A program made the position numbers and the translations under genes. A stretch of 64,000 bases of DNA, taken from NCBI GenBank assembly GCA_036924285.1, contig JAYKYS010000004.1, positions 19,128,001 through 19,192,000 of the forward strand. Reading direction: 5' to 3'. Positions within the stretch are counted from its first letter, which is position 1, and the number at the start of each line of letters is the position of its first letter. The stretch is from Asterella californica (Eukaryota > Streptophyta > Marchantiopsida > Marchantiales > Aytoniaceae). The notes under the pieces were generated by a model. It was not told the DNA's origin, searched no databases, and worked only from the letters and a program-made list of their open reading frames with translations. Shown piece by piece: positions 10,060 through 19,624 of this stretch.

Positions 10060-13000
10060 TCATCCTTCTGTCGTTTCATCATCATCATCACTCTCATCCA
10101 CCTCAACCTCTTCAGTAGCCGAGGCGTCTTCTTCTCTTGTCACCCTCTGTTCAGACTCCAGAAAGTTGAACAAATCTATTGATCCTCCACGTTGTTTGAA
10201 CAACTTCACTCGTTTACCAGCCACAGATAGTTTCAAAGGAGTACCATCCAGCTCACGTAAACTATAAGTGGCATTCTCATAAACATCTAACACAACATAA
10301 GGCCCGAACCATCTTCGCGAGAACTTACGAAGTGTAGAATGCTGGTTCTCCAACGTGCTATCATACACCAGAACCCAATCACCAACAAGTATTGGCTTTG
10401 GTCGTAGTCGGTGAGTCTTGTCGAAATGCTCCTTGTTTCTAACTCGAGCCACCTTCAGCTTCTCTTGCGCCTCAGCAAGATCTTCCTCCCTTCGCTCCAA
10501 CTGCCTAGTTCGTAAAGCAAGGAGTGAAGTATGATCTATACCATCTTCCCACGGTAGCGTAGCCCACGTAGGAAAGTCCTCCTCAGCAGGCATGATCGGT
10601 TTCTGCCCCAACATAAGCTCAACTGGCATATAACCAGTCGTGGTACAGTGTGTAGTTCTATCAGCCCATAAAGCAAATGGAAGTAGTCTCGGCCATTCTC
10701 TAGGCCTACCATCACATGCTTTCACTAAAGCGTGAACAATAGAAGGGTGTCCTCGTTCACTCTTACCAATCCCTTCCGGATTCATGGCAGTAGTAAGTCG
10801 AAGCTTTACTCCATAACGAGCAAAGAACTCCTTCGCTTCTGCACCTCTCAGCTCGCCCCTATCTGCTCGTAGTCTTCCAACAGATCCATAACGACAGATG
10901 ATATCTTCCAGCACGAATCTACATATGTTCTCTGTAGTCTTCGTTCGCAGTGCTCGTCCCTCCACGTAGTTAGAGAGATCTTCCCGAGCTAACACCAAGT
11001 AACGCATCCCCCACAGTCCCGGCGGCATCATCACAAGATCAAGGACCCACGAAAAATGAATACTAGGTGGGTAGGTAGGTACAAGTCCATCTCTATAACG
11101 GACTTTAGAGTAGAACTGGCAGTGCAGACACGACCCAACAAAATCCACTACGTCTTGATACAAACCCTTCCACCAGTATCGCTCCTTTATCTTCGTGTAT
11201 GTAGCCCAAACTCCACGGTGTCCAGCCCACAAGGTGTCATGAAACTCCTTCAGCAGATTCAGCTTCGTCGGTTGATCATCCACCACTCTAGCCAGCATCC
11301 CATCTCTTCTCTTCGGACGTTTCCATAGATAACCTTCACGTAGAAGGTAACTGTACGCTTTTCTTCTAATCTCCTTAAACTCTGCATCACTCCAACCCTC
11401 TCGTCTGCATAATAAACTCAGATAGTATCCGATATCGCGGAACTTCTCCGTGTAGAACTCCTCGTAGAACGGCAGTGGTTCCAAGTCTGAAGTTTGTTGA
11501 CCAACTTGGCACCAAACGTCTCTCTTCTCTTCATCTTCAACTTCTGCAAACATCTCTTCTTCATCTGTATAACGAGCCCTAGATAACATGTCTGCAACAG
11601 GATTATCCTTTCCTGCTATATGTTTTAGCTCAGGGTTCATACTCCGAATATAAGCAATCCATCGTAGCATTGCTATGTCTGGAGTATTACAGTTTGCTAT
11701 CATACCTAGCAAAGGCAAACAATCTGTTTCTACTATCACACGGGCACCTATCAAGAACTCTCGATCTACCTTCATAGCAGTAACAGCTCCCCACAACTCA
11801 CGCTTTACTTGAGGATAGTTACGCTGTCTATCTGTTAAGATCCGAGCTCCAAACCTTGAAACAAACCGCACACCATCTGCGTCTTCCTGACCAACTGCCC
11901 ATCCAATCGCCTTTGGACTCGTGTCAACAGTCAGTATGATAGGTCTTCCGCTCTCGTAGCTAAGTCTCCTCGGTATAGGTGGAGACTTCAGAATCTCCTT
12001 CAGCTGCTCCATCGTCTCGTGATGTTCTTGCCGCCAAGTAAACCTCTTCTCTTTTCTCAGAAGTGCATACAGAGGTTCGGCAATGTGTGCATAATGAGGA
12101 ATACTCACACGAAAGAACACACAAGCTCCTAAGAATCGTCGAACCTCAGTAATGTTGGTACAGTCTGCTATCTTTGCTATAGCATCTACCTTCTCTGGGT
12201 TCGGCCGTCTTCCATAAGTACCGCATAAGTGACCAACCACCACAATCTCTGACATTCCAAAACGAGATTTGGTACCTGACAGAGTGAGGTGTACCTCTTC
12301 CAAGCGCATTAGAATCTTCTCCACATCTCGGATGTGGTCTGCAACAAATTTTCTGCAACCATCAGCAGTCATAGTTTCGTCCTTGTCCTCCACCGGACAG
12401 CCTTTCATGGGGATATCATCAAGAAATGGGATAGTAACCTCAGGTACAAACTCTCGTAACACCTTATGCATCGCGTTTTGCATATGAGCTACTGAGTTTG
12501 TCGCACCCTGAGGAAGAGTACACATCCGCATCAACCCCAAAGGTGTACGCATGGTAGTCAAGTCTCTACTCTCCAAAGCAAGCTGAAACTGATCATAACC
12601 TGAAAATAGATCTCCAATAGAATAGATAGATCTTCCAGCAAATGCCTCGGCTACTTCATCAACCACAGGTCCTGTTCCAACATTTTGAATCGTGATGTTG
12701 TTAGCAGGCTGTAAGTCTTGGATGAAGCGTAAAGCTCCTGTCTTCTTAGGTACTGTGAACCATCGGCTAGAGTACGGAGCCATAGATGGTTCAAGAATAC
12801 CAATCTGCATCCTCTCCTTCAGTAACTCTATAACCTTCGGTAGCAAGGCACGAGGGACTGGAATCGGCTTCAAGTCCCAAGGTACGTGAGGAACAGTGAA
12901 GATAACCATCGGAGCTATCACACTAGGATCCACACAACCAATCTCTCCAGCTGAGAAAGAAAATGCCTTACCATGGCTAACTATCATCTGCTCGAAAGCT

Positions 13001-13659
13001 CGTTTCTCCACTTCAGTCAAGAAGCCACCCCCTCCTATCTGGAGCTGCTCGAGTGTCTCTTGAGTAAACTCGTGTCCTATCTGTTTAGGATCTCTCAGTA
13101 CAGGCTCAGTGGCTGCTAACTCCATCTGCTGTCGTGAATCAACAGGTAACTGGGTCGCCACTGGTTTCACCTTCTTCGCTACAGTTTTGTACTTGGTGTG
13201 AACCTCTGCTTCTTCACGAGAGCCACACCAGCAGATTGCATCCTTCCATCCACTCTCCAGTCTCGGATGAGGACGAGATTGCAAGCACGAGGCAATCTCC
13301 TCATAGACCTTACGAGAGTGGATAGGGATCACCACCCTTCCTCCCATCTGCTCCATCAACCTATCTACATCATCCAGCCAACGAACAAAAGACTGTACAC
13401 CTACAAACTCCTCGTAAACACCAGAAATCATCTCACCTTCACCCAGAACTCCTATACAGTGCAAATTTTCTGCATACCTCTCCATCTGCCTTCTACTCTT
13501 CTCAGTCAGATCCTCTACTTGCGTGAATTCACTCCAATCATCAGAACTGAAAGTCATCAAACCAGATTTCCAACTATTTACAGTGTAGCAGTTTTCAGAA
13601 TCTTGAGCAACCTCTTCGTCAGCCTGCTGTGATCCCACAGGCTGCTCAAGCGGGATCAT
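10060..13659 (-). CDS. pol: B1 Pol: RT-RNase H-integrase
   Basis: A 1199-aa open frame begins at an ATG (MIPLEQP), and the same frame stays open upstream to at least 13740, overlapping PR. After a ~240-residue N-terminal region of unknown role, RT follows with RFIQDLQPAN, LPQGATNSV and catalytic FLDD at 412-415. RNase H has D579, E621 and D646. Integrase has H807, H814, C844 and C847, then D874, D933 and E968 as the DDE triad, and a WFGPYVVLDV module near the end. There is no chromodomain. The C-terminus is acidic. It lies in the -1 frame relative to PR, and expression by -1 frameshift at 13713-13719 is the favoured model. Reinitiation at the ATG is the alternative. The RT resembles a lineage I associate from memory with basidiomycetes and early-diverging plants. 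Confidence 0.92.
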   Translation of the reverse strand: MIPLEQPVGSQQADEEVAQDSENCYTVNSWKSGLMTFSSDDWSEFTQVEDLTEKSRRQMERYAENLHCIGVLGEGEMISGVYEEFVGVQSFVRWLDDVDRLMEQMGGRVVIPIHSRKVYEEIASCLQSRPHPRLESGWKDAICWCGSREEAEVHTKYKTVAKKVKPVATQLPVDSRQQMELAATEPVLRDPKQIGHEFTQETLEQLQIGGGGFLTEVEKRAFEQMIVSHGKAFSFSAGEIGCVDPSVIAPMVIFTVPHVPWDLKPIPVPRALLPKVIELLKERMQIGILEPSMAPYSSRWFTVPKKTGALRFIQDLQPANNITIQNVGTGPVVDEVAEAFAGRSIYSIGDLFSGYDQFQLALESRDLTTMRTPLGLMRMCTLPQGATNSVAHMQNAMHKVLREFVPEVTIPFLDDIPMKGCPVEDKDETMTADGCRKFVADHIRDVEKILMRLEEVHLTLSGTKSRFGMSEIVVVGHLCGTYGRRPNPEKVDAIAKIADCTNITEVRRFLGACVFFRVSIPHYAHIAEPLYALLRKEKRFTWRQEHHETMEQLKEILKSPPIPRRLSYESGRPIILTVDTSPKAIGWAVGQEDADGVRFVSRFGARILTDRQRNYPQVKRELWGAVTAMKVDREFLIGARVIVETDCLPLLGMIANCNTPDIAMLRWIAYIRSMNPELKHIAGKDNPVADMLSRARYTDEEEMFAEVEDEEKRDVWCQVGQQTSDLEPLPFYEEFYTEKFRDIGYYLSLLCRREGWSDAEFKEIRRKAYSYLLREGYLWKRPKRRDGMLARVVDDQPTKLNLLKEFHDTLWAGHRGVWATYTKIKERYWWKGLYQDVVDFVGSCLHCQFYSKVRYRDGLVPTYPPSIHFSWVLDLVMMPPGLWGMRYLVLAREDLSNYVEGRALRTKTTENICRFVLEDIICRYGSVGRLRADRGELRGAEAKEFFARYGVKLRLTTAMNPEGIGKSERGHPSIVHALVKACDGRPREWPRLLPFALWADRTTHCTTTGYMPVELMLGQKPIMPAEEDFPTWATLPWEDGIDHTSLLALRTRQLERREEDLAEAQEKLKVARVRNKEHFDKTHRLRPKPILVGDWVLVYDSTLENQHSTLRKFSRRWFGPYVVLDVYENATYSLRELDGTPLKLSVAGKRVKLFKQRGGSIDLFNFLESEQRVTREEDASATEEVEVDESDDDDETTEG

Positions 13660-13719
13660 AGTAGTATCAAATTCATCACTCTTGGTATCCCGACCTACAA
13701 GAGTGGTTTCTGAAAACCC
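13651..13719 (-). promoter_or_regulatory. Predicted -1 frameshift signal at PR/RT junction
   Basis: The minus strand carries the slippery heptamer G GGT TTT (13713-13719) in the PR frame (AAG GGT TTT CAG), with the PR stop TAG at 13695-13697. After a 7-nt spacer comes an 8-bp perfect stem: CACTCTTG (13698-13705) with CAAGAGTG (13677-13684), closing a 13-nt loop. Loop bases CGGGAT can pair with ATCCCG downstream (13651-13656), which would make an H-type pseudoknot. A slip of -1 gives ...GGG TTT TCA..., continuous with the Pol frame. All parts recur in copy B2 with a compensatory stem change. The structure is predicted by eye, without energy calculation. Confidence 0.75.
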
Positions 13720-14945
13720 TTGCTCCTGCAGATAGGAGAATCTCTCAAAGTTTGTCTGTTTCGTTCGTGGTTCGTACGAACGGTCAGAAACTGAACAGAA
13801 CGTCTGTCATCTGGACTACAGATCCTAGCATAGTGAGATCCATCATCCATCACCTTCGTCTCCATTCTAATTGCGGTGATATAAGGCTGACCAAGAATCA
13901 CAGGATAAGAAGCAGAAGACTGCACGAAGAAGTGATGATCTACCTCCACATCACCCAGCTTCACTCTCACGTTAGGACAAGCGCCGTATAACTCACCCTT
14001 CTGGTTGTTTGCAGCTCGTAGCACCCAACCGTGGTTCAGTTCGATAGGCCACTGACCTCTCTCATACACCTCTCGTGACATGATGGTGATCTCTGAACCG
14101 TGATCAACTAACGCAGCAACAGGTTCAAGACTTCCAAGGCGAACTCGTGTAGCTGTCGTAGCACGAGCCCAGTGTCTCTTTCTGAAGTCGCTATCAGTAG
14201 CTGGACTCTCGTCGCCAGCTTCTTCATCATCAAACTCAGCAGTGTTGGTACCAGCAACCAACGCTTCTTGCTGATATTCTGTATCATCAGCCTCCTGGAA
14301 ATGCACCTTCCCGAACTCTGCATCATTCATAGAAGCTCCTATCACATCAATCATCTGACTTTCTACTTGCTCGGACATCACCTGTCTCTTCCGCTTGATG
14401 ATGTCGATGATCAGCTCGTGAAACTCTCTCTTCGCAATACCAAGAACCTCCCGAAGAGAAAACTCGATTCGCGCGTCAAGTATTCTCTGCTCCAGGATGC
14501 TCTTGAGATCAGTTGAAGTTTCGATATCAGCCGCCAACTTGTAAGCCGGTCCCTTCCCCTTCTCTTGGGCAGTAAACCGTCTCCCAGCAGTCGTTGGCTC
14601 CTGCTGGGATCTCTGCACGTCCTCCATCGGACTTGGTGCAGGTGGAGGAGCTGCAGAGGTAGAAGGGATGTCTTCAGGAGGGGCTGCTCGCCTCCTTGTG
14701 ACCCTCCGTCTATCTCCAGTCTCTTCTGGAACTCCAGTATCAAGTTCAGAGGCTTCTCGTCGCCTCTTCTCCTCCACAGAAGCATCCTGCCAGTGAACGT
14801 GTCTATCCACTTCCAAGAATGCTTTGATAGACGTAGCATCAACAAGATCTCTCCACCCTGTGACCCTACGGATAGTTTCCGCTCCTCTCTTCAGTACTTC
14901 AGAAGGAACTTGAACAGGTTTCTTCTCAGTAGTCCTATCTAGCAA
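13695..14945 (-). CDS. pro: B1 protease segment of Gag-PR
   Basis: A 416-aa open frame encodes the region after the nucleocapsid and an aspartic protease. The active site is LVDHGSEI (DHG instead of DSG/DTG) near residue 273, followed by the family's hydrophobic flap region and a LGQPYITAI motif that fits the second conserved ILG-type block. The first codon of the frame is TTG, not ATG. Comparison with B2 shows Gag and PR were once one frame (…HIEVSSSPTLLDRT…), and B1 has lost one base near 14955. The frame ends ...KGFQKPLL, and the stop falls inside the predicted frameshift structure. Its product would be the precursor part that processes Gag-Pol. Confidence 0.85.
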   Translation of the reverse strand: MLDRTTEKKPVQVPSEVLKRGAETIRRVTGWRDLVDATSIKAFLEVDRHVHWQDASVEEKRRREASELDTGVPEETGDRRRVTRRRAAPPEDIPSTSAAPPPAPSPMEDVQRSQQEPTTAGRRFTAQEKGKGPAYKLAADIETSTDLKSILEQRILDARIEFSLREVLGIAKREFHELIIDIIKRKRQVMSEQVESQMIDVIGASMNDAEFGKVHFQEADDTEYQQEALVAGTNTAEFDDEEAGDESPATDSDFRKRHWARATTATRVRLGSLEPVAALVDHGSEITIMSREVYERGQWPIELNHGWVLRAANNQKGELYGACPNVRVKLGDVEVDHHFFVQSSASYPVILGQPYITAIRMETKVMDDGSHYARICSPDDRRSVQFLTVRTNHERNRQTLRDSPICRSKGFQKPLL

Positions 14946-16246
14946 CGTAGGACTAGAAGAACTTCAATGTGACCGGCATATACATCAGGATTTACCGGTG
15001 GTGCCATCACTGCATGTACAGTTGCAGCAGCTGTAATCTGAGGTAGACTCCTCATGCCTCCTCGTCCAAACTGCGTACTTAGCGGCTCTCCAGTAGAAGA
15101 AAGGTGCAGCCTACCGTTCTGGTAGCGAACCACACCATCTCGTAGAGCAGCCGTAAGTTCTTGACAGTCTCCTCGAAAATGATCAGGACTGTCACACCAG
15201 ATACATCTGCGAACAGGAGCACCTCCTGGACGTGCAGCAGCAGGCGCCGGTGGCTGCTGTCTCTGCAGGTCAGTTAGCTCCACCTTCAGTTCTCTCATCT
15301 GCCGAATCAAGTCTTCGATTTGGTTCTGCTGTCCATGGTTCTCTGCAGGTCTCTGTACCGGTGCCCTTTGTGCAGGAACTGACACAACTGGCATCAAAGG
15401 TACTGCAGCCGGGACAGCAGGTCTAGGAGCCAGAGCAAGAGCCGGAGGTTGCTGTACTTGAGGAGCAATGCGAGGTTGAGCAGTTATTTCTGCAAGCGGA
15501 CGTCCTCCCACAGCCACTCTTCCCCTCCTCTGCCTCGTTAGAACGGCAACAGCATCCTCAACTCTTCCCCAGTCGGTAGTAACTCCGCCTTCAGCAGATC
15601 GATCGGCCAACATAAAACATAACCGATCTGTCGTAGCATCATCGGTAGCTTGCAGAAAGAGTTCAGTTCTCCTAGCATCTAGAGTTATGCGCTCTAGAGT
15701 TGAGAGTTGTTGGTATCTCTGATCAAACTCTCTCAGCCTCTCATTCAGATTCATCATACGACCAGGTTGCTGCTCAACCCAGTCTAAGAACGTTCTTCTA
15801 GTGACTCTCTCAGAATCTTCTTCGAGAAACTCCTCTCGAAGAGATCGCTCGAAACTCATCCAGACACCTAGATTTCTTCTCTGTACATCCCTAACTTGGT
15901 CCCGCAACTCAGGGATTACAGCTAACTCAAAACTCCCTATCATCTCAGCATCAGTAACTCTAACTAGTTCCATCTCTCCTCTGTATTCACGCAGATATCT
16001 AGAAATATCTCTACCTTCAAATCTACCGCATCTATTCACAATTGCTTGCAAAGCCTTGGTAGACTTCAACTCACCCCCTCCAATGATCGGATGTTGTTGG
16101 ACCAGGGCCGCAAGTGTCTTCAGAATCTCATCCGTATCCAGACCAAGTGCAGATGTCGCTGTAGCCGCTGGTGCTACAGAAGGAGCTGCAGTAGACGTAG
16201 ATGCAGCAGGCGTAGAAGTAGCAGCAGCAATACTCTTGCGATCCAT
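14939..16246 (-). CDS. gag: B1 Gag (capsid/nucleocapsid)
   Basis: Gag of family B starts at the ATG at 16246 (MDRKS); the frame is also open upstream to 16279 but without ATG. An Ala/Ser/Thr-rich N-terminus is followed by a retrotransposon gag domain (SFERSLREEFLEEDSERVTR region). A long Ala/Pro/Gln linker and one CX2CX4HX4C zinc knuckle (CIWCDSPDHFRGDC) come next. The frame ends at 14939 after a 1-nt deletion relative to B2, where the reading runs on into PR. Without that lesion Gag and PR would be one ~850-residue protein. The deletion probably makes this copy non-autonomous unless a shift restores PR. Confidence 0.87.
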   Translation of the reverse strand: MDRKSIAAATSTPAASTSTAAPSVAPAATATSALGLDTDEILKTLAALVQQHPIIGGGELKSTKALQAIVNRCGRFEGRDISRYLREYRGEMELVRVTDAEMIGSFELAVIPELRDQVRDVQRRNLGVWMSFERSLREEFLEEDSERVTRRTFLDWVEQQPGRMMNLNERLREFDQRYQQLSTLERITLDARRTELFLQATDDATTDRLCFMLADRSAEGGVTTDWGRVEDAVAVLTRQRRGRVAVGGRPLAEITAQPRIAPQVQQPPALALAPRPAVPAAVPLMPVVSVPAQRAPVQRPAENHGQQNQIEDLIRQMRELKVELTDLQRQQPPAPAAARPGGAPVRRCIWCDSPDHFRGDCQELTAALRDGVVRYQNGRLHLSSTGEPLSTQFGRGGMRSLPQITAAATVHAVMAPPVNPDVYAGHIEVLLVLRC

Positions 16247-16295
16247 CTCTTCTCCTTGTAGTGAACTCAACCTTCTCAATCAATCACCCCAAGAG

Positions 16296-16313
16296 CTCTC
16301 AGTGGAAGTACCA
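16296..16313 (-). other. B1 primer-binding site
   Basis: The minus strand reads TGGTACTTCCACTGAGAG seven bases after the end of the 5' LTR. B2 has the same site with TGGTGC at 45546-45563. The complement ends in CCA, as for a tRNA 3' end, and from memory resembles plant tRNA-Thr, but I am unsure of the isoacceptor. Confidence 0.7.
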
Positions 16314-16320
16314 GATTGTA

Positions 16321-18156
16321 TGCCGAGGCGAGAGTTTCCTGGGAAGGGCGAACCTTCTAGCTGTGATACGATCGTGAAGGGGAGGGCGAAAATCACACAC
16401 GAAATACGGATCGCAAGAAACCACACCACCACGTTCTCGATCTGGCCAAGATAAAACACACGGCGTGCAAGTAGATCTTCAACTCCAGGTCATTCAGATT
16501 GCAAAGCTCACGTTCAGTAACTCATAATATCAAAAAACTGCTCCTGTGAAGCACCAGCGCGTTCACCTAGAGCTTCCCGTTTTCTCTTCAGAAAAGTATG
16601 CGTACAAGTTGTAGGTCTCCTATCTACTCGATTCTGCTCTCTACTCTCAATCCCTCGATATCAAAACTCTGATCAGACAGAAAAATATCTTCAGATGTAG
16701 TCTCTGTAAAATCTCCTAGCTCTTCGATTCACTCTACTCGATAGCTCCCGCACGATAAACTCTACACTGCTCGATGATCGACAGACTGCGATAGTTCGAT
16801 AATGGACAATGGGCTGAGAATTCTCTCTCTCCGGAGTACACCCCTCTGGGTTTTCCTCCACCCTACGTAACATTCAGTGTCACCTGGCAGAGGTAAAAGA
16901 TACCCTAAACAGATGGCAGCAGGAAAATAAATCACTGATAATATATCTACACGTAAGAAGACTACTTCACTAAGCTACGTAGGTTCATCTGTACGGACGG
17001 CCACCGTTTCGGCCGTACAGTCAGCATCTGCCACATCCATCCGAAGTAACTCCACCACGGCTACCTCTGGCCACCGGAATCACCTCGTTCTGACACGTGG
17101 AGCCCGAGTTATCATCATTGTCGTTTCCCAGCCCCCTTAAACTTCGAAGTGTCGTAAGTATTGCCTCAGGTATCAGTTTCACTTGATTTTTCGACCCAAG
17201 TGAATAGTATTTCGAACTCTACATTTTTCTACAAAAGAATTGGTACCGACTTGGAGTATCTTTGATACCATCTCGCTACCCCAGGACTTAGAGGGCCGCA
17301 ACCAAATTCGTACTAATTACCCCGCCAACCCGAAGGTGAGAGGTCCATTTCGAAACCCGGTGGTAATCTCCCTCTAGCATCCACACTAGGTGACTACCCC
17401 AGGACTTAGAGGGCCGCAACCGAATTCGTACTAATTACTCCGCCAACCCGAAGGTGAGAGATCCATTTCGAAACCCGGTGGTAATCTCCCTCTAGCATCC
17501 ACACTAGGTGACTGCACTAGTGCAGGGGTAGACGGAGGCGTCCTGCATTCACGGTACGTTTAAGGGACATCTAGTGTCCCGCCCCTAGGCAACTTGGTGC
17601 CCCTCATATTCCCCCGAAGGGGCCAGCCTACTCCAAGCCGGTTGTGAGTCTGAAGGGATTTGATCCGGAGACCTCCTCCCTACAAGTTTCTCAGCTACAC
17701 CACGGAAGCTGATCTCACAACTGGTTTTGAAGACCAGTTTCTAAGCTAATATGCTAGAAAGCTGCGGTATTTCGTCTTTCCTTTGCTAACACGAAGTGCC
17801 ATAACTTTCTCTAAACATGCTCTTTTTGTACATTTCGAATTTTAAACAAATACTACATACCATAATCTAAAAAGCTAAAAAGTATTTGTCGAACTCACTC
17901 TGATTTATGGTAAATTTCCCGGTATCAGAAATCTTGTAGAATAACTCCAAGTAACTTTTCGCTTGCAACTCCGTTTGCAACTTTTGACCATACCGCGGTG
18001 ATCAGCGCGACGAGACCTACGCCGTGGTGTTTTCAGATTTTCGAATGCTCACTTCTTCTAGAATCGACTTCTCTGAGCACTTAGCTTCACTCAGAGAGAC
18101 TAACTTCTAACTGAGAGGTGAATTATTCACTATGTGGAATGATTCACATCACGACA
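16321..18156 (-). repeat. B1 5' LTR
   Basis: This 1836-bp LTR is the partner of 8288-10013. It is longer mainly because a 118-bp segment is present twice in tandem (17276-17393 and 17394-17511). Outside that, differences are scattered single bases and small indels. The tRNA-like segment recurs at 17638-17724. The direct flank CCGC repeats the left flank. Confidence 0.92.
17276..17511. repeat. 118-bp tandem duplication in B1 5' LTR
   Basis: Two adjacent units begin CTACCCCAGGACTTAGAGGG and run to AGGTGA, differing at a few bases. The 3' LTR has one unit. As LTRs are identical at integration, the duplication arose after insertion, or the difference was introduced by gene conversion. Confidence 0.9.
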
Positions 18157-19411
18157 CCGCTTGGGAAGATGAAATGGTGAAATCCGCCATCCCCAGCTTC
18201 CTTCTTGGCTCCCTTGGTGTACTCGAAACATTACTGGAACGAGTACTTCTACTTGCTGACTCCTCCATGAAAACCGGTTCATCAGAAAATCGAGTTCTTT
18301 TCCTTTCTTGAGCTAAAAGCTCCACCGGTGCATGAGAAGAGTTTGAACTCTCTCCTTTCTCGTAAATGAGATCTCGTACGACATCGATAGTAGCCACCCC
18401 CTTGTCTCGTCCTTGTGATGGATTTCCTCCACCCACATTCATTCTGACAGCTTCGGCACCTCTTGCTCCGTTGTTAGGACAATTTCGCTAGAAATGAGAA
18501 CCTCCACACGTCCAACAAGTGATTCCTCCAAAGTTACCTTGGTTGCCTCTAAAGTTACCTTGATTTCCTCGGTTGGGATTGTTGTCGTAACCTCTTTGAC
18601 CTCCTCCTCCACCTTTGTTCCTCCATTCTCGTAACTGCACCACGTTTATCTTGAGATCCGCAAGAGTATCGGTGATGCTCTTCAGCTCAGCATGAAAATC
18701 AGAGGTGGCAGTAGACATCGTTGTTGGGACAAACGGTCTTGGCACCACCGTTGGAGTAGGAGCTGACGTTGAAGCAATCACCAATTGTGATGGTGCAGGT
18801 GCGATCGTCGTGGCTACACCAGGAGTCGGAGTCGACACCAGAGCAGCATGATGAGGTTGGATGATATCTCCTTCATCCAAACTCTCTTCCATATTTGTCG
18901 CAATCTTGATGGCCTCCGCTTTTGTTGCTGGCTTCTCGTACCTCACTTGGGTTCGAATTGAAGGCCTCAACCCTCCCACCAAGTTCTTGGTCAACACTGC
19001 TCCAATCCCCGCCATCGTTAACTCCACATTGTCTCCACTCTTCCGTAGGACCGTCCGAAACCGTTGCTCCAACTTATCCACCCTTTCGGCATATTGCCGA
19101 ACTTTCTCGTCGTCTCGTTGCTTCAAATGAGTAAGCTCCACCATGAGCTTCTCATAACTCTCTTCTGGAAGAAATTCTTCGATGAGTGCATTACTCAACG
19201 TCTCTCATGTGTCCTCAACTGCACCAGGTGTCTTGCTCTTCACTCGGTCTTCATACCACGTAAGAGCAAAATCTTCTAAAAACTCTGGCAGTAACAACAC
19301 CCATTCTTCCTTCCTTCTCACGTTGTTTCCGATGCAACTCCTTTTGAAGTCTCGTACAAATGGTTCTACATCTTCATTGTCCTTCCCATGAAACACTGGT
19401 AACTTCCCCAT
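18157..19411 (-). pseudogene. gag: A3 Gag, N-terminal half with nonsense codons
   Basis: The gag of A3 begins at the ATG at 19411 and is broken twice. TGG is replaced by TGA after residue 68 (…VEDT stop), a G-to-A change. CAA is replaced by TAG inside the zinc knuckle (CWTCGGSHF stop, about 18485), a lesion also present in A4. Upstream of the knuckle there is a duplicated GNQGNF unit not seen in A1/A2. At 18157 the gene is cut by B1. The domain order is otherwise as in A1. Confidence 0.9.
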
Positions 19412-19624
19412 CTTGTAACTATTCTTTCTACCCTTCTAATTTTTGTGCAATAACTACTCGCTAAAAGAGTACGAACATCACCAATTCCATTCGTGAATAA
19501 TCTACCATAGGTAAAATGAAAGGAAATGGTTGTAACAACACCTCTTGTGCCATCTCTTCTCCCAAGGTAATCATGAGCCTGAGTCGCATCACCGCCTTCT
19601 CCACCATCCGAATGACGATCTCCA

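Larger units (their letters stand above)
8288..18156 (-). mobile_element. B1, complete Ty3/Gypsy element
   Basis: A 9.9-kb retrotransposon lies in minus orientation. It has two LTRs (8288-10013 and 16321-18156), a primer-binding site, Gag, protease, Pol and a polypurine tract, and it is flanked by a 4-bp duplication (CCGC) inside A3 gag. The LTRs begin TG and end CA with inverted ends TGTCG/CGACA (the 5' copy has TGCCG). Gag and PR are split by a 1-nt deletion. PR and RT are in different frames in a manner shared with the second B copy and consistent with programmed -1 frameshifting. The long open frames suggest a relatively young copy. Confidence 0.93.

Noticed and set aside
13198..13632. 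Plus-strand ORFs opposite pol, gag and LTRs (for example 144 aa here and 217 aa at 15801)
   Set aside because: They are antisense shadows of strong coding frames on the minus strand.
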